Assembly (NCBI RefSeq): GCF_032337135.1
Contig: NZ_JAVXZZ010000001.1
Coordinates: 1,612,001-1,676,000, forward strand
DNA from: Allorhodoferax sp032337135
GTDB taxonomy: Bacteria; Pseudomonadota; Gammaproteobacteria; Burkholderiales; Burkholderiaceae_C
Reading direction: 5' to 3'
DNA length: 64,000 nucleotides
The notes beneath the pieces were generated by a model. That model was not told the origin of the DNA, searched no databases, and worked only from the letters and a program-made list of their open reading frames with translations. This document shows, in pieces, positions 19,780 to 27,620 of this stretch (the stretch's first letter is position 1; every line of letters starts with the position of its first letter). Both the position numbers and the translations under genes were made by a program.

Positions 19780-21015
19780 ATGATCAGCGCCCCGCGGCGC
19801 AGCAAGCTGGCCGTAGTGCGTGCGCTGGGGCTTCTGAGCCTGCTGGCTGCCACAGCGGCCTGCAGCAGCGACCCGAGCAGCACCGCACGTGTGGTGTACG
19901 ACAAGCAGGTGCAGGTGCCGTTTCCACCAGAGTTGGTGCAGGCAGGTGTCAAGGGCATCCAGTTTCGCCACTTTGATTGGAACGCGCAGACGGATGAAAT
20001 TGCGGCCAGCGCCGAACAAGGCCCCTGGGTCTACATCGTCAACGCCAAGACGGGGGAAACCAAAACGCTGCGCAGTGGCGTGCGTGGCGGCGGGCGAAAA
20101 GTGGCATGGATACCGGGAACGACCCGACTGGTGGCCGAGCGCACCCAGTCGGACGGCAAGGTGACTGAGCTGTTCGCCCGCGTGTACGACACCAGCAAGG
20201 GGCCGGAGGACTTTCAGGAAACGCCCTCGTCCAATGTGATGGATGTGGTGCGCGGAACCGTACTGCCGGATGGTCGCAAAGGTTTTTTAGTGTTTGGCTA
20301 CCCCCGCAAAATGCCCAATGAAAAGGGGGAACTAGTGCGCGTAGAACACTACGCCGCTCTTTACGCAGAACCCGACTGGAAACTGGTACGCACGGTGCGA
20401 GGTTATCCCAAGGACGACAACGACTACCAAATCGAAAGAGCCGATGCCGCCAATACACCGCGCGGCCTACTGGTAGCTACACAGGCCTACAACACCTACC
20501 GACCTACGGGAGTACCGGCCACCGATGGCAGCGGTCGGATGCAACGACCCGACGAAATCCGGGTCATCAACCTCAATACCCAAAAGATTGAATGCGAGAT
20601 CGATATTCACGATGGGGATTACACGGATTGGGCCCATGGAGATAGAAGACACGCTTTGTCGCTTGACGGCAAATGGTTGGCGGTAGTGGCTGTATGGAAT
20701 ATTGATCTGTATGACATGACAACGTGTCGCCGCAAATACCAGCTATCAAAGGGGGATGTTATGCATAGCACTCCACCCTTTGGGGGTCAGGCGAGTTTGC
20801 GATTTACACATGACTCTCAATACCTGATTACCGTCGGTGGCGATATCCGTACCAAGTTGGGTGGCTACTTGAACGTGTGGCGTGTGCAGGATGCCCGGCA
20901 CATCTACGGGGAGCAGGTGGAAACACCGGAGGCCTTGGGAGTTTCGCCCACTGACAACCGATTTATCGTTGGCCATCAGCGCGGTGACATCAGTTTTTTC
21001 CGCATCAAGGACTGA
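19780..21015 (+). CDS. Predicted lipoprotein with WD40/beta-propeller-like repeats
   Basis: The ATG at 19780 (AGGGTGGA upstream) gives 411 residues with a lipoprotein signal: positively charged MISAPRRSK, hydrophobic core, lipobox ATAC then SSDPSS. The mature part has repeated strand-turn units with GAQD/DGK-like turns (YIVNAKTGETKTLRSG, LSLDGKWLAVVAVWNIDLYD, RFTHDSQYLITVGGDI, VSPTDNRFIVGHQRGDI), typical of WD40-like propellers. No enzyme motif. The central part (about 20230-20870) is less GC-rich than its flanks, which may mark a transferred gene. It follows yggS closely but with its own ribosome-binding site. Confidence 0.6.
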   Translation: MISAPRRSKLAVVRALGLLSLLAATAACSSDPSSTARVVYDKQVQVPFPPELVQAGVKGIQFRHFDWNAQTDEIAASAEQGPWVYIVNAKTGETKTLRSGVRGGGRKVAWIPGTTRLVAERTQSDGKVTELFARVYDTSKGPEDFQETPSSNVMDVVRGTVLPDGRKGFLVFGYPRKMPNEKGELVRVEHYAALYAEPDWKLVRTVRGYPKDDNDYQIERADAANTPRGLLVATQAYNTYRPTGVPATDGSGRMQRPDEIRVINLNTQKIECEIDIHDGDYTDWAHGDRRHALSLDGKWLAVVAVWNIDLYDMTTCRRKYQLSKGDVMHSTPPFGGQASLRFTHDSQYLITVGGDIRTKLGGYLNVWRVQDARHIYGEQVETPEALGVSPTDNRFIVGHQRGDISFFRIKD

Positions 21016-21048
21016 ACCGGTTCCTTGGCATGGTTTCAATACAGATTT

Positions 21049-21104
21049 GCTACTCAATTAATAGCTTTGTACGTAGTATTTCTTGGGGCCAGGGCCATTA
21101 TTTG
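21049..21104 (+). repeat. Dispersed repeat copy between lipoprotein and DUF3617 genes
   Basis: GCTACTCAATTAATAGC, TTTGTACGTAGTATTTC, then GGGGCCAGGGCCATTATTTG: same block order as the other copies. The right end overlaps the stop codon of the convergent DUF3617 gene (21098-21100). Confidence 0.65.
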
Positions 21105-21664
21105 CCCGGTGATTGCCCCAGCGGCTTGATGTTGCCGCAATCCGCGCCGAGCCACTTGCCGCTGCCCTGCATGTCCATCTTTTCGGGTTGGCCCTTGACG
21201 GTGGTGGTCATGGCCATCCTCATGCTGTAGGCCTCGCGGCCCTGGAACGTGACTTCACCCTCGCCGCTGCTGGGCGGGTTGGTGCAGGTAAAGCTGTACT
21301 TCATGGTGTTGCCGACGCGAGGAGACTGGGTGTGCTTGCAGTCACCGCGGCGCTCGGCCGGTATCTCGTTGCGCTCGGCCATGTCCTTGCTCATGCACAC
21401 CTTCATGCGCATGCCGCCATCACCGGCGGGGCCGCCCATCTGCATGCCCTGCTTGGCCATCATGTCCTGCACCATCTTTCGTTGCTCGGGCGACATCGAC
21501 GCCATCTGCTGGTTCATCTGTTCCATGGCACCCGCCATGCGCCCGCCTTGGGCGCCCTGCATCTGGGTGGTAATTTCCCACAGGCCGGGCTGCAGGGTCT
21601 GGGCATGGCCCAGGGCGGCGCAGGCTGTCAGCCCGACGGTAGTGATGGCGCGAAGCAGTGGCAT
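21098..21664 (-). CDS. DUF3617 domain exported protein
   Basis: A 188-residue periplasmic protein with a Sec signal (AITTVGLTACAALGHAQ) and the DUF3617 opening LQPGLWEITTQMQG. A Met/Gln-rich low-complexity helix (residues about 45-75) follows, then CMSKDMAE, CKHTQSPR, YSFTCTNPPSSGEGEVTFQG with paired cysteines. Function unknown. GAGGAGG lies 7 nt before the ATG at 21664. Its stop codon is supplied within a dispersed repeat. Confidence 0.8.
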   Translation of the reverse strand: MPLLRAITTVGLTACAALGHAQTLQPGLWEITTQMQGAQGGRMAGAMEQMNQQMASMSPEQRKMVQDMMAKQGMQMGGPAGDGGMRMKVCMSKDMAERNEIPAERRGDCKHTQSPRVGNTMKYSFTCTNPPSSGEGEVTFQGREAYSMRMAMTTTVKGQPEKMDMQGSGKWLGADCGNIKPLGQSPGK

Positions 21665-21730
21665 GGCATGGCCTCCTCAAAAGGCCATTGTGCGCCGCGC
21701 GACCGTGTTTGGAAAGCCTCGGCCCGAAGG

Positions 21731-22207
21731 CTAGCCGAGCGGGATGTGGGTGCTGCTCTTGACCTCTTCCATCACCGCGTAGGTGCGGGTCTCGCGCACG
21801 CCGGGCAGCTGCCACAGCACGGTGCCGGCAAAGGCGCGGTAGGCGTTCATGTCGGCCATGCGGGTCTTGAGCAGGTAGTCGAAGCCGCCGGCCACCATGT
21901 GGCACTCCATGATTTCGGCGCGCACCTGCACCGCGGCCCGGAATTCGTCGAACACATGCGGGGTGGTCTTGTCGAGCAGCACTTCCACGAACACCAGCAT
22001 GCCGGCGCCCAGCTTGAGCGGGTTGAGCCGCGCCTCATAACCCAGGATGAAGCCATCCTTGGTGAGTCGTTGCACCCGCGCCAGCACTGCCGTGGGCGAC
22101 AGGCTCACGGTTTCGGCCAGCTTGAGGTTGGAGATGCGCCCATCTTCCTGCAGGCAGCGCAGGATCTTGAGGTCGATGCGGTCCAGTTCGGCGTTCTTGT
22201 CGGTCAT
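21731..22207 (-). CDS. Lrp/AsnC family transcriptional regulator
   Basis: A 158-residue feast/famine regulator: N-terminal HTH (LDRIDLKILRCLQEDGRISNLKLAETVSLSPTAVLARV) and C-terminal RAM domain with EIMECHMVAGGFDYLLKTRMADM. The second Lrp gene just upstream overlaps its ATG by 4 bp, so the two are co-translated, an uncommon tandem. Divergent from ocd-rocF, they probably control arginine/ornithine use. Confidence 0.9.
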   Translation of the reverse strand: MTDKNAELDRIDLKILRCLQEDGRISNLKLAETVSLSPTAVLARVQRLTKDGFILGYEARLNPLKLGAGMLVFVEVLLDKTTPHVFDEFRAAVQVRAEIMECHMVAGGFDYLLKTRMADMNAYRAFAGTVLWQLPGVRETRTYAVMEEVKSSTHIPLG

Positions 22208-22629
22208 GACAGGCGGTAGGTTTCGAGGTGGATGCTGGTTTCTGTACTGCTGATGCCGCGGATCAGGCGGATGCGCTCCAGCACCTTGGAGAGTTCCGAC
22301 AGGTTAGCGGCGCGCAATTCGGCCAGCAAGTCCCAGCGCCCGTTGGTGTCGTGCAGGGCAGCCACCCCCGGCTCGCCCAACAGGCTGGCGATCACGGCGC
22401 GGGTTTCGTTGCCCTCCACGGCCACGCTCATCCAGGCATGGATTTCATTGGGCTGGGCATCGGGGCGCAGGCGCACCGTGTATCCCACGATGGTGCCGTT
22501 GTCTTCGAGGCGGGTGATGCGGTTGGTGACAGTGCCGCGGGAAACACCGAGCTTGGCGGACAGGGTCGCCACGCTGGTGCGTGCATCCTTGCGCAAGAGC
22601 GCAATGAGTTGGTGGTCTATTTCATCCAT
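22204..22629 (-). CDS. Lrp/AsnC family transcriptional regulator
   Basis: A 141-residue Lrp-type regulator: DEIDHQLIALLRKDARTSVATLSAKLGVSRGTVTNRITRLEDNGTI is the winged HTH, and VIASLLGEPGVAALHDTNGRWDLLAELRAANLSELSKVL the effector-binding RAM domain. It is the first gene of the two-regulator unit and is divergent from ocd across 129 bp that contain AT-rich inverted repeats. A role as the local activator of ocd-rocF in response to arginine or ornithine is inferred from position. Confidence 0.9.
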   Translation of the reverse strand: MDEIDHQLIALLRKDARTSVATLSAKLGVSRGTVTNRITRLEDNGTIVGYTVRLRPDAQPNEIHAWMSVAVEGNETRAVIASLLGEPGVAALHDTNGRWDLLAELRAANLSELSKVLERIRLIRGISSTETSIHLETYRLS

Positions 22630-22662
22630 GGCTGACTATTTGGCAATATGAACTATCTATTT

Positions 22663-22676
22663 GTCAAGTTTTTGAC
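22663..22676. promoter_or_regulatory. Putative Lrp-type operator between the regulators and ocd
   Basis: GTCAA-GTTT-TTGAC is a perfect 5-bp inverted repeat in an AT-rich region, extended imperfectly on both sides (TTGTCAA/TTGACGA). It sits in the divergent promoter region, the expected place for autoregulation and ocd control. The match is short. Confidence 0.35.
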
Positions 22677-22758
22677 GAAAAGCTAGCATAGTTGACGATT
22701 TACTTTGATATGGCGTTTGCAGACACTTCTCCAAGCTTTGATTGACAGGAGACACACC

Positions 22759-23850
22759 ATGCAAAACACCAAGACCGTCAGCACCCAATTCCTCAGCGTT
22801 CAGGACGTCGCCGCCATCGTCGGCCGCGTCGGCATCCGCACGGTGCTGGAGCGTTTGGCCCAGCGCATTGACGCCGACTACCAGCGCTGGCAGTCCTTCG
22901 ACAAGGTGGCCCGCGTGGCAGCCCATTCCGCCGAGGGCGTGATCGAACTCATGCCCATTGCCGACGACACCACCTATACCTTCAAGTACGTCAATGGTCA
23001 CCCCAAAAACACCAAGGACGGCCTGCCCACCGTCATGGCCTTCGGCGTGCTGGCCGACGTCGACACCGGTGCGCCCGAACTGCTGACCGAGCTGACCCTG
23101 ACCACGGCGCTGCGCACGGCCGCCATGTCGGCCGTGGCTGCCCGCGCGCTGGCCCGTCCCAACAGCAAAACCATGGCCCTGATCGGCAATGGCGCGCAGG
23201 GAGAGTTCCAGGCCCTGGCTTTCCACTACCTCAACGGCATCGAAGAGATCCGCCTGTTCGACATCGACCCCGCCGCTACAGCCAAGCTCATGGACAACCT
23301 GGCCCACACCGACCTGCGTTTCGTGGTGTGCAACAGCACGGCTGAGGCAGTGCGCGGTGCCGACATCGTGACCACCGTCACGGCCGACAAGACCAATGCC
23401 GTGATCCTGAGTGCCGACATGCTGGAGCGCGGCATGCACATCAACGGCGTCGGTGGTGACTGCCCCGGCAAGACCGAGATCCACCCCGACGTGCTGCGTG
23501 CATCGAACTGCTTCGTGCAGTACGAACCCCAGACCCGCATCGAAGGCGACCTGCAGCACATGCCAGCCGACTTCGCCGTCACCGAACTGTGGCGCGTGCT
23601 GCGTGGCGAAGCCGCCGGGCGTACCTCGGAGCAGGAAATCACCTTCTTCGACTCGGTAGGCTTCGCGCTGGAAGACTACTCGGCACTGTGCCTGCTGCGT
23701 GACCTGGCCCTGGAGCTGGGCATGGGGCAGAAGGTGTCGCTGGTGCCCAACCTGCCCAACCCCAAGGACCTGTTCAGCCTGATCCGCCCGGCCCAGGCCG
23801 CGGGCCTGCGCGTGGTGGGGGCTGACACCGAGCTGGCACTGGCGGCATGA
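22759..23850 (+). CDS. ocd: Ornithine cyclodeaminase
   Basis: The ATG at 22759 with AGGAGA upstream gives 363 residues. The ornithine cyclodeaminase / mu-crystallin fold is shown by the substrate region FKYVNGHPKNTKDGLPTV, the NAD-binding MALIGNGAQGEFQALAF and the catalytic GGDCPGKTEI segment. It deaminates L-ornithine to L-proline and ammonia. The stop overlaps the arginase start (ATGA), giving a two-step arginine-to-proline unit; putA for proline oxidation is also in the window. Confidence 0.94.
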   Translation: MQNTKTVSTQFLSVQDVAAIVGRVGIRTVLERLAQRIDADYQRWQSFDKVARVAAHSAEGVIELMPIADDTTYTFKYVNGHPKNTKDGLPTVMAFGVLADVDTGAPELLTELTLTTALRTAAMSAVAARALARPNSKTMALIGNGAQGEFQALAFHYLNGIEEIRLFDIDPAATAKLMDNLAHTDLRFVVCNSTAEAVRGADIVTTVTADKTNAVILSADMLERGMHINGVGGDCPGKTEIHPDVLRASNCFVQYEPQTRIEGDLQHMPADFAVTELWRVLRGEAAGRTSEQEITFFDSVGFALEDYSALCLLRDLALELGMGQKVSLVPNLPNPKDLFSLIRPAQAAGLRVVGADTELALAA

Positions 23851-24773
23851 CCACCTCCCCCTACACCTCCGTCAGCCTCATCGGCGCTCCCACCGACATC
23901 GGCGCCGGCGCCCGTGGCGCCAGCATGGGCCCCGAGGCCCTGCGTGTCGCCAACATCGGTGCCGTATTGGCCAGCCACGGCCTGGACGTAGCCGATCGCG
24001 GCAACTTGAGCGGCCCGCCCAACCCCTGGCTGCCCCCGGTCGATGGCTACCGCCACCTCGACGAAGTCGTCCACTGGAACCGCGCCCTGCACGATGCGGT
24101 GTACGCCGAACTCGGACTGGGCCGCATGCCCATCGTGCTGGGCGGTGACCACTGTCTGGGCATCGGCTCCATCTCGGCCGTGGCCCGCCACTGCCGTGAC
24201 ACCGGCAAGAAACTGCGCATCCTGTGGCTCGACGCCCATGCCGACTTCAACACCAGTGCCCTCACCCCCAGCGGCAACATCCACGGCATGCCCGTCGCCT
24301 GCCTGTGCGGCTTTGGCCCGAAGGAACTCATCGAGATCGGCGGCCAGGTGCCGGCCATTTCCCCGAAGTGGGTGCGCCAGATTGGTATTCGCAGCGTCGA
24401 CCCCGGCGAGAAGCGCTTCGTGCACGAGCAGAACATCGAAGTCTTCGACATGCGCTACATCGACGAGATGGGCATGCGCTCGGCCATGGAGATGGCCCTG
24501 GCCCTGATGGACGCCAACACCCATCTGCACGTGAGCTTCGATGTCGACTTTCTCGACCCCGAGATCGCGCCCGGGGTGGGCACCACCGTGCGTGGGGGCC
24601 CGACCTACCGCGAAGCGCAGCTGTGCATGGAGATGATTGCCGACACCGGGCGCCTGGCCAGCCTGGACGTGGTGGAGCTCAACCCGGCGCTGGACATCCA
24701 GAACAGCACCGCCAATGTGGCGGTGGACTTGATCGAGAGCCTGTTTGGCAAGAGCACGCTGATGCGCAAGTAG
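23847..24773 (+). CDS. rocF: Arginase
   Basis: A 308-residue ureohydrolase. All three manganese motifs are intact: GGDHCLGIGS, DAHADFNT and SFDVDFLDP, with HGMPVA and the late DVVELNP. It hydrolyses arginine to ornithine and urea, feeding ocd with which it is translationally coupled. Agmatinase cannot be excluded from motifs alone, but coupling to ornithine cyclodeaminase argues for arginase. Confidence 0.93.
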   Translation: MTTSPYTSVSLIGAPTDIGAGARGASMGPEALRVANIGAVLASHGLDVADRGNLSGPPNPWLPPVDGYRHLDEVVHWNRALHDAVYAELGLGRMPIVLGGDHCLGIGSISAVARHCRDTGKKLRILWLDAHADFNTSALTPSGNIHGMPVACLCGFGPKELIEIGGQVPAISPKWVRQIGIRSVDPGEKRFVHEQNIEVFDMRYIDEMGMRSAMEMALALMDANTHLHVSFDVDFLDPEIAPGVGTTVRGGPTYREAQLCMEMIADTGRLASLDVVELNPALDIQNSTANVAVDLIESLFGKSTLMRK

Positions 24774-24854
24774 TGCTTGCCGCACGCTACGCTTGAAGGC
24801 ATGGGCACCCCGATGCGGAAGTAGGGCCTGCTGCCGACTGCGGCTAGCGGCACC

Positions 24855-26327
24855 GTGTGTGCGTCCAATGGCACCTTGGAAGTCTGCGCAAGTGGATCGC
24901 AATCGGGAATAATCGCGTTCCGGGTGCCGCCGTGGCGCCGCCGGGAACTCGCCTTGCAAGAATCGCTGACCCTGTCTACTGTCCCCCCTGCGCCGGATGT
25001 GGCTACTGCCACGTCCGCGGAGGGGGCGCAACCCCTGTCCCACCTGGTCGCCCAGGTGCAGGCTTTGCGCAGCGTGGTCCAGAGCCAGAAGGCGCAGCTC
25101 CAGATTCTCCAGGCACAGCAGCAGGCCCAGCCCCTGGTGGGGTGGACCACCGATGCCCCGTGGGGATTGGCGCTGGAAGGGCTGGTGCTGGGCATGGTGG
25201 CGCTGGGTCTGGGGGCAGCATCGATGTGGGGGTTCCGACCCGCACCGGGGCGCAGGCCGGCGGTGGTTTCTCCGCCTCCAGCCGCCATTTCAGCGCCCCC
25301 TGCCTTCTCGGACAGCTTGCTGTACCTGGCGGACCAGGAGGATGAGCCTGACGCCCCTGTCGCGGTGCCCGCCAGCCTGCACGACCCGCGGTACGACCAC
25401 CGTGGCCGCGTCTTTGCCCAGGACGAGGATGATGTGGAACTGGATTACTACCGCATGGCACTGACACGGCAAGGGCTGTCGGTCACGGCTGGAGCCGGGC
25501 GCGTCGACTCCGACCGGGTGCCCTTGGATGGTGGTGAAGATCGCCACGAGCATGCGCATGGCGAATCGGTCCCCAGCGCTTTTGCCAGCCCACCGTCAGG
25601 ATTCGAGTTCGACCAGCGCGCGGCCGCTGAAGAGGTGGAGCGTGTCCGTCGCTACCTGGCGCAGCGCCGTGCTGACCGGGCCAAGGCCCATGAACAGGGC
25701 CTTGCGAGCAGCCCTGTGGCAGCGGCGCAGGAGCCGCCTCCAGCGCGTCCGATCAGCGAAGAGGGGGGAACAGGCCACCAGGAAGCGGCGCAAGGGGCCA
25801 TGACGTGGGAGGCCTTGCTTCCGAAAGAGGAGCAGCTGGCGGCGCCCCAGCAGCCGGTGATGGTCCCGCCGGAGCCCTCGTCCGCGGAGGGTGTTCCAGA
25901 CCACACGGATTTGGCGGAAGGGGCATCCTTGCTCGCTGCATTGTCCGAGGAGGACACAGGCGTTGCAGGGATCACGCCCGCAACTGAAGCAGACACCGCG
26001 GATCCGGCCATGAACCTGCTCGAATGGGAGACGCCGGTGGCGGCCCAGACAGAGCCGGCGCAGGCCGTGTCCGATGACATGGCACCGGATGGCCTGGAGC
26101 TGGGCTTGCCCAACGCGGCGGTTCAGTTGCAGTTGGCCCAGGAATTCCGCGACCTCGGGCTGTGGGACGAGGCCCGCGAGCGCGTGCTGGAGATTCTGGC
26201 GCAGCCCGATGATGGACACCACGCTCAGGCCCAGGCCTTGCTCGACGAGCTGGCCCAGACAGCACCCGCGCGTCTGGAGGTGGAGCCGGAGTTCAGGGAC
26301 CCCTGGAGCCTGCCTGGCGAGGGCTGA
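24855..26327 (+). CDS. Membrane protein with C-terminal FimV-like domain
   Basis: The frame from the GTG at 24855 encodes 490 residues; the true start is uncertain (a TTG near 24953 beginning LQESLTLS is also possible). After a short coiled coil (SHLVAQVQALRSVVQSQKAQ) comes one membrane helix (LALEGLVLGMVALGLGAASM, about residues 107-126) and a long acidic, Pro/Ala-rich linker. The final 50 residues (VQLQLAQEFRDLGLWDEAR..VLEILAQPD) resemble the FimV C-terminal TPR-like domain. FimV/TspA proteins help polar localisation of type IV pili. It lacks LysM and FimV's large N-terminal region, so it is a minimal FimV-type protein. Confidence 0.6.
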   Translation: MCASNGTLEVCASGSQSGIIAFRVPPWRRRELALQESLTLSTVPPAPDVATATSAEGAQPLSHLVAQVQALRSVVQSQKAQLQILQAQQQAQPLVGWTTDAPWGLALEGLVLGMVALGLGAASMWGFRPAPGRRPAVVSPPPAAISAPPAFSDSLLYLADQEDEPDAPVAVPASLHDPRYDHRGRVFAQDEDDVELDYYRMALTRQGLSVTAGAGRVDSDRVPLDGGEDRHEHAHGESVPSAFASPPSGFEFDQRAAAEEVERVRRYLAQRRADRAKAHEQGLASSPVAAAQEPPPARPISEEGGTGHQEAAQGAMTWEALLPKEEQLAAPQQPVMVPPEPSSAEGVPDHTDLAEGASLLAALSEEDTGVAGITPATEADTADPAMNLLEWETPVAAQTEPAQAVSDDMAPDGLELGLPNAAVQLQLAQEFRDLGLWDEARERVLEILAQPDDGHHAQAQALLDELAQTAPARLEVEPEFRDPWSLPGEG

Positions 26328-26349
26328 GCGCTGGCCGTACTGGCGCGCT

Positions 26350-27396
26350 TCAGGCCTGCAGCAATGCGCGCATGCCCGTGCTCATCCAGATGCTGCGGTC
26401 ACGCTCCACCACCAGGCCCTGAACACCGGGTGCCTGCGCCAGCTGCCGCTGCGCGAAGCGGCGCCCTGCCACCAGGGTGGCTGCCCCCCAACCGTTGACC
26501 TCTGCGGCCTCACGGGCGACGAATACGGCGCCATGCGGCCCTTGGGCGGGGTAGCCCGTGCGCGGGTCCAACACATGGTGGTAGTGCCGGCCGTCGCGGT
26601 CAAAGCAGCGCTCGTAGTCGCCGGACGATGCGACGATGCCGTCGTGCAGGGCAAGGGTTCCGAGTACGCGGTCGGGTTGGCGCGGGTCACGTATCCCGAT
26701 GCGCCAGGGCATACCCTGGTTGCCTCCGCTGACCAGCACGTCGCCGCCACCATTGAGCATGGCGCTTTCAATGCCACCGGCACGCAAGGCGGCCATGCCT
26801 GCCTGCAGGATGGGCAGTTTTGCTATTCCCCCCAGATCCAGTCGTGTGCCCGAACGCCGTAGCCGGGCCGTGCGGTGCACGGGGTCCAGCACCAGATGGG
26901 ACTGCTTGACCAGGGGAAGCTGTGCGCGCACCGTTTCCGCACTGGCCACGTGCTCGTGTCCCGGGCGGAAGTCCCAGTCGCGCAGTGACCCGACGGTGAC
27001 ATCGAATGCACCCTGGCTGCTGGCGCCGAGGGTCAGCGCGCTCTGCAGCACGGCAAACAACTCGGGCGGCACGGGCTGCGGTGCCTGGCCGGCGGCTGCA
27101 TGCAGGCGGTCCAGGGCGTTGTCCGCCACATAGCGGCTCATCATCTGTTCCAGGCGGGCCATGGTCAGCCAGGCGGCATCCATGGCGTCGTGGGCTTGCT
27201 GGGCGTTGGCGTGGTTGACCTGCAGATCAATCTGGGTGCCCAACAGGGTGCGCTGGGTTCTCTGTGTGCCCGCACGCGCCATGGGAGGCACCAGCCACAG
27301 CGCGCCCAGTGCCATCGGGGCACCAAGCAGCGTCCGTCGGCGAAGCGGTGCGCAGGACGTTGGAATAGCCGAAAGGGAAGGATGGGATGAAGGCAT
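26350..27396 (-). CDS. apbE: FAD:protein FMN transferase (ApbE/NosX)
   Basis: The ATG at 27396 gives 348 residues with a Tat-type signal (LRRRTLLGAPMALGALW). ApbE motifs are present: FDVTVGSL, TRLDLGGIAK, MLNGGGDV, the HHVLDPRTGYPA catalytic loop and GWGAATLVAG. ApbE attaches FMN to a threonine in flavoproteins such as NosR, Nqr and Rnf. Divergent location next to nosZ-nosR, whose NosR carries a SGATVT site, makes it the likely NosX for N2O respiration. Confidence 0.92.
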   Translation of the reverse strand: MPSSHPSLSAIPTSCAPLRRRTLLGAPMALGALWLVPPMARAGTQRTQRTLLGTQIDLQVNHANAQQAHDAMDAAWLTMARLEQMMSRYVADNALDRLHAAAGQAPQPVPPELFAVLQSALTLGASSQGAFDVTVGSLRDWDFRPGHEHVASAETVRAQLPLVKQSHLVLDPVHRTARLRRSGTRLDLGGIAKLPILQAGMAALRAGGIESAMLNGGGDVLVSGGNQGMPWRIGIRDPRQPDRVLGTLALHDGIVASSGDYERCFDRDGRHYHHVLDPRTGYPAQGPHGAVFVAREAAEVNGWGAATLVAGRRFAQRQLAQAPGVQGLVVERDRSIWMSTGMRALLQA

Positions 27397-27620
27397 GCAA
27401 TTCTCCGGCGCAGGCATCAACGCCCACAGTACGGGAGCAGCGATGCTCGCACGGGTCGGCAGGCCGTGCACGGGCAGCTTCCAGACTTTTGATGCGAATT
27501 TGATTTTTTATAAGTCACAAACCGTGGCCCAGGCGCACGATAGCCCTCGCCCTGGTAAGGCAACGCGCACTGACGCTCCAACAACGAGAGCGCAGGCGAA
27601 CTTCAAACAAGGATCAGATC

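Noticed and set aside
27480..27515. FNR box upstream of nosZ (TTTGATGCGAATTTGATTTT)
   Set aside because: Only the left half-site TTGAT is present in the right frame; the right half is ATTTG, so the dyad is not convincing.
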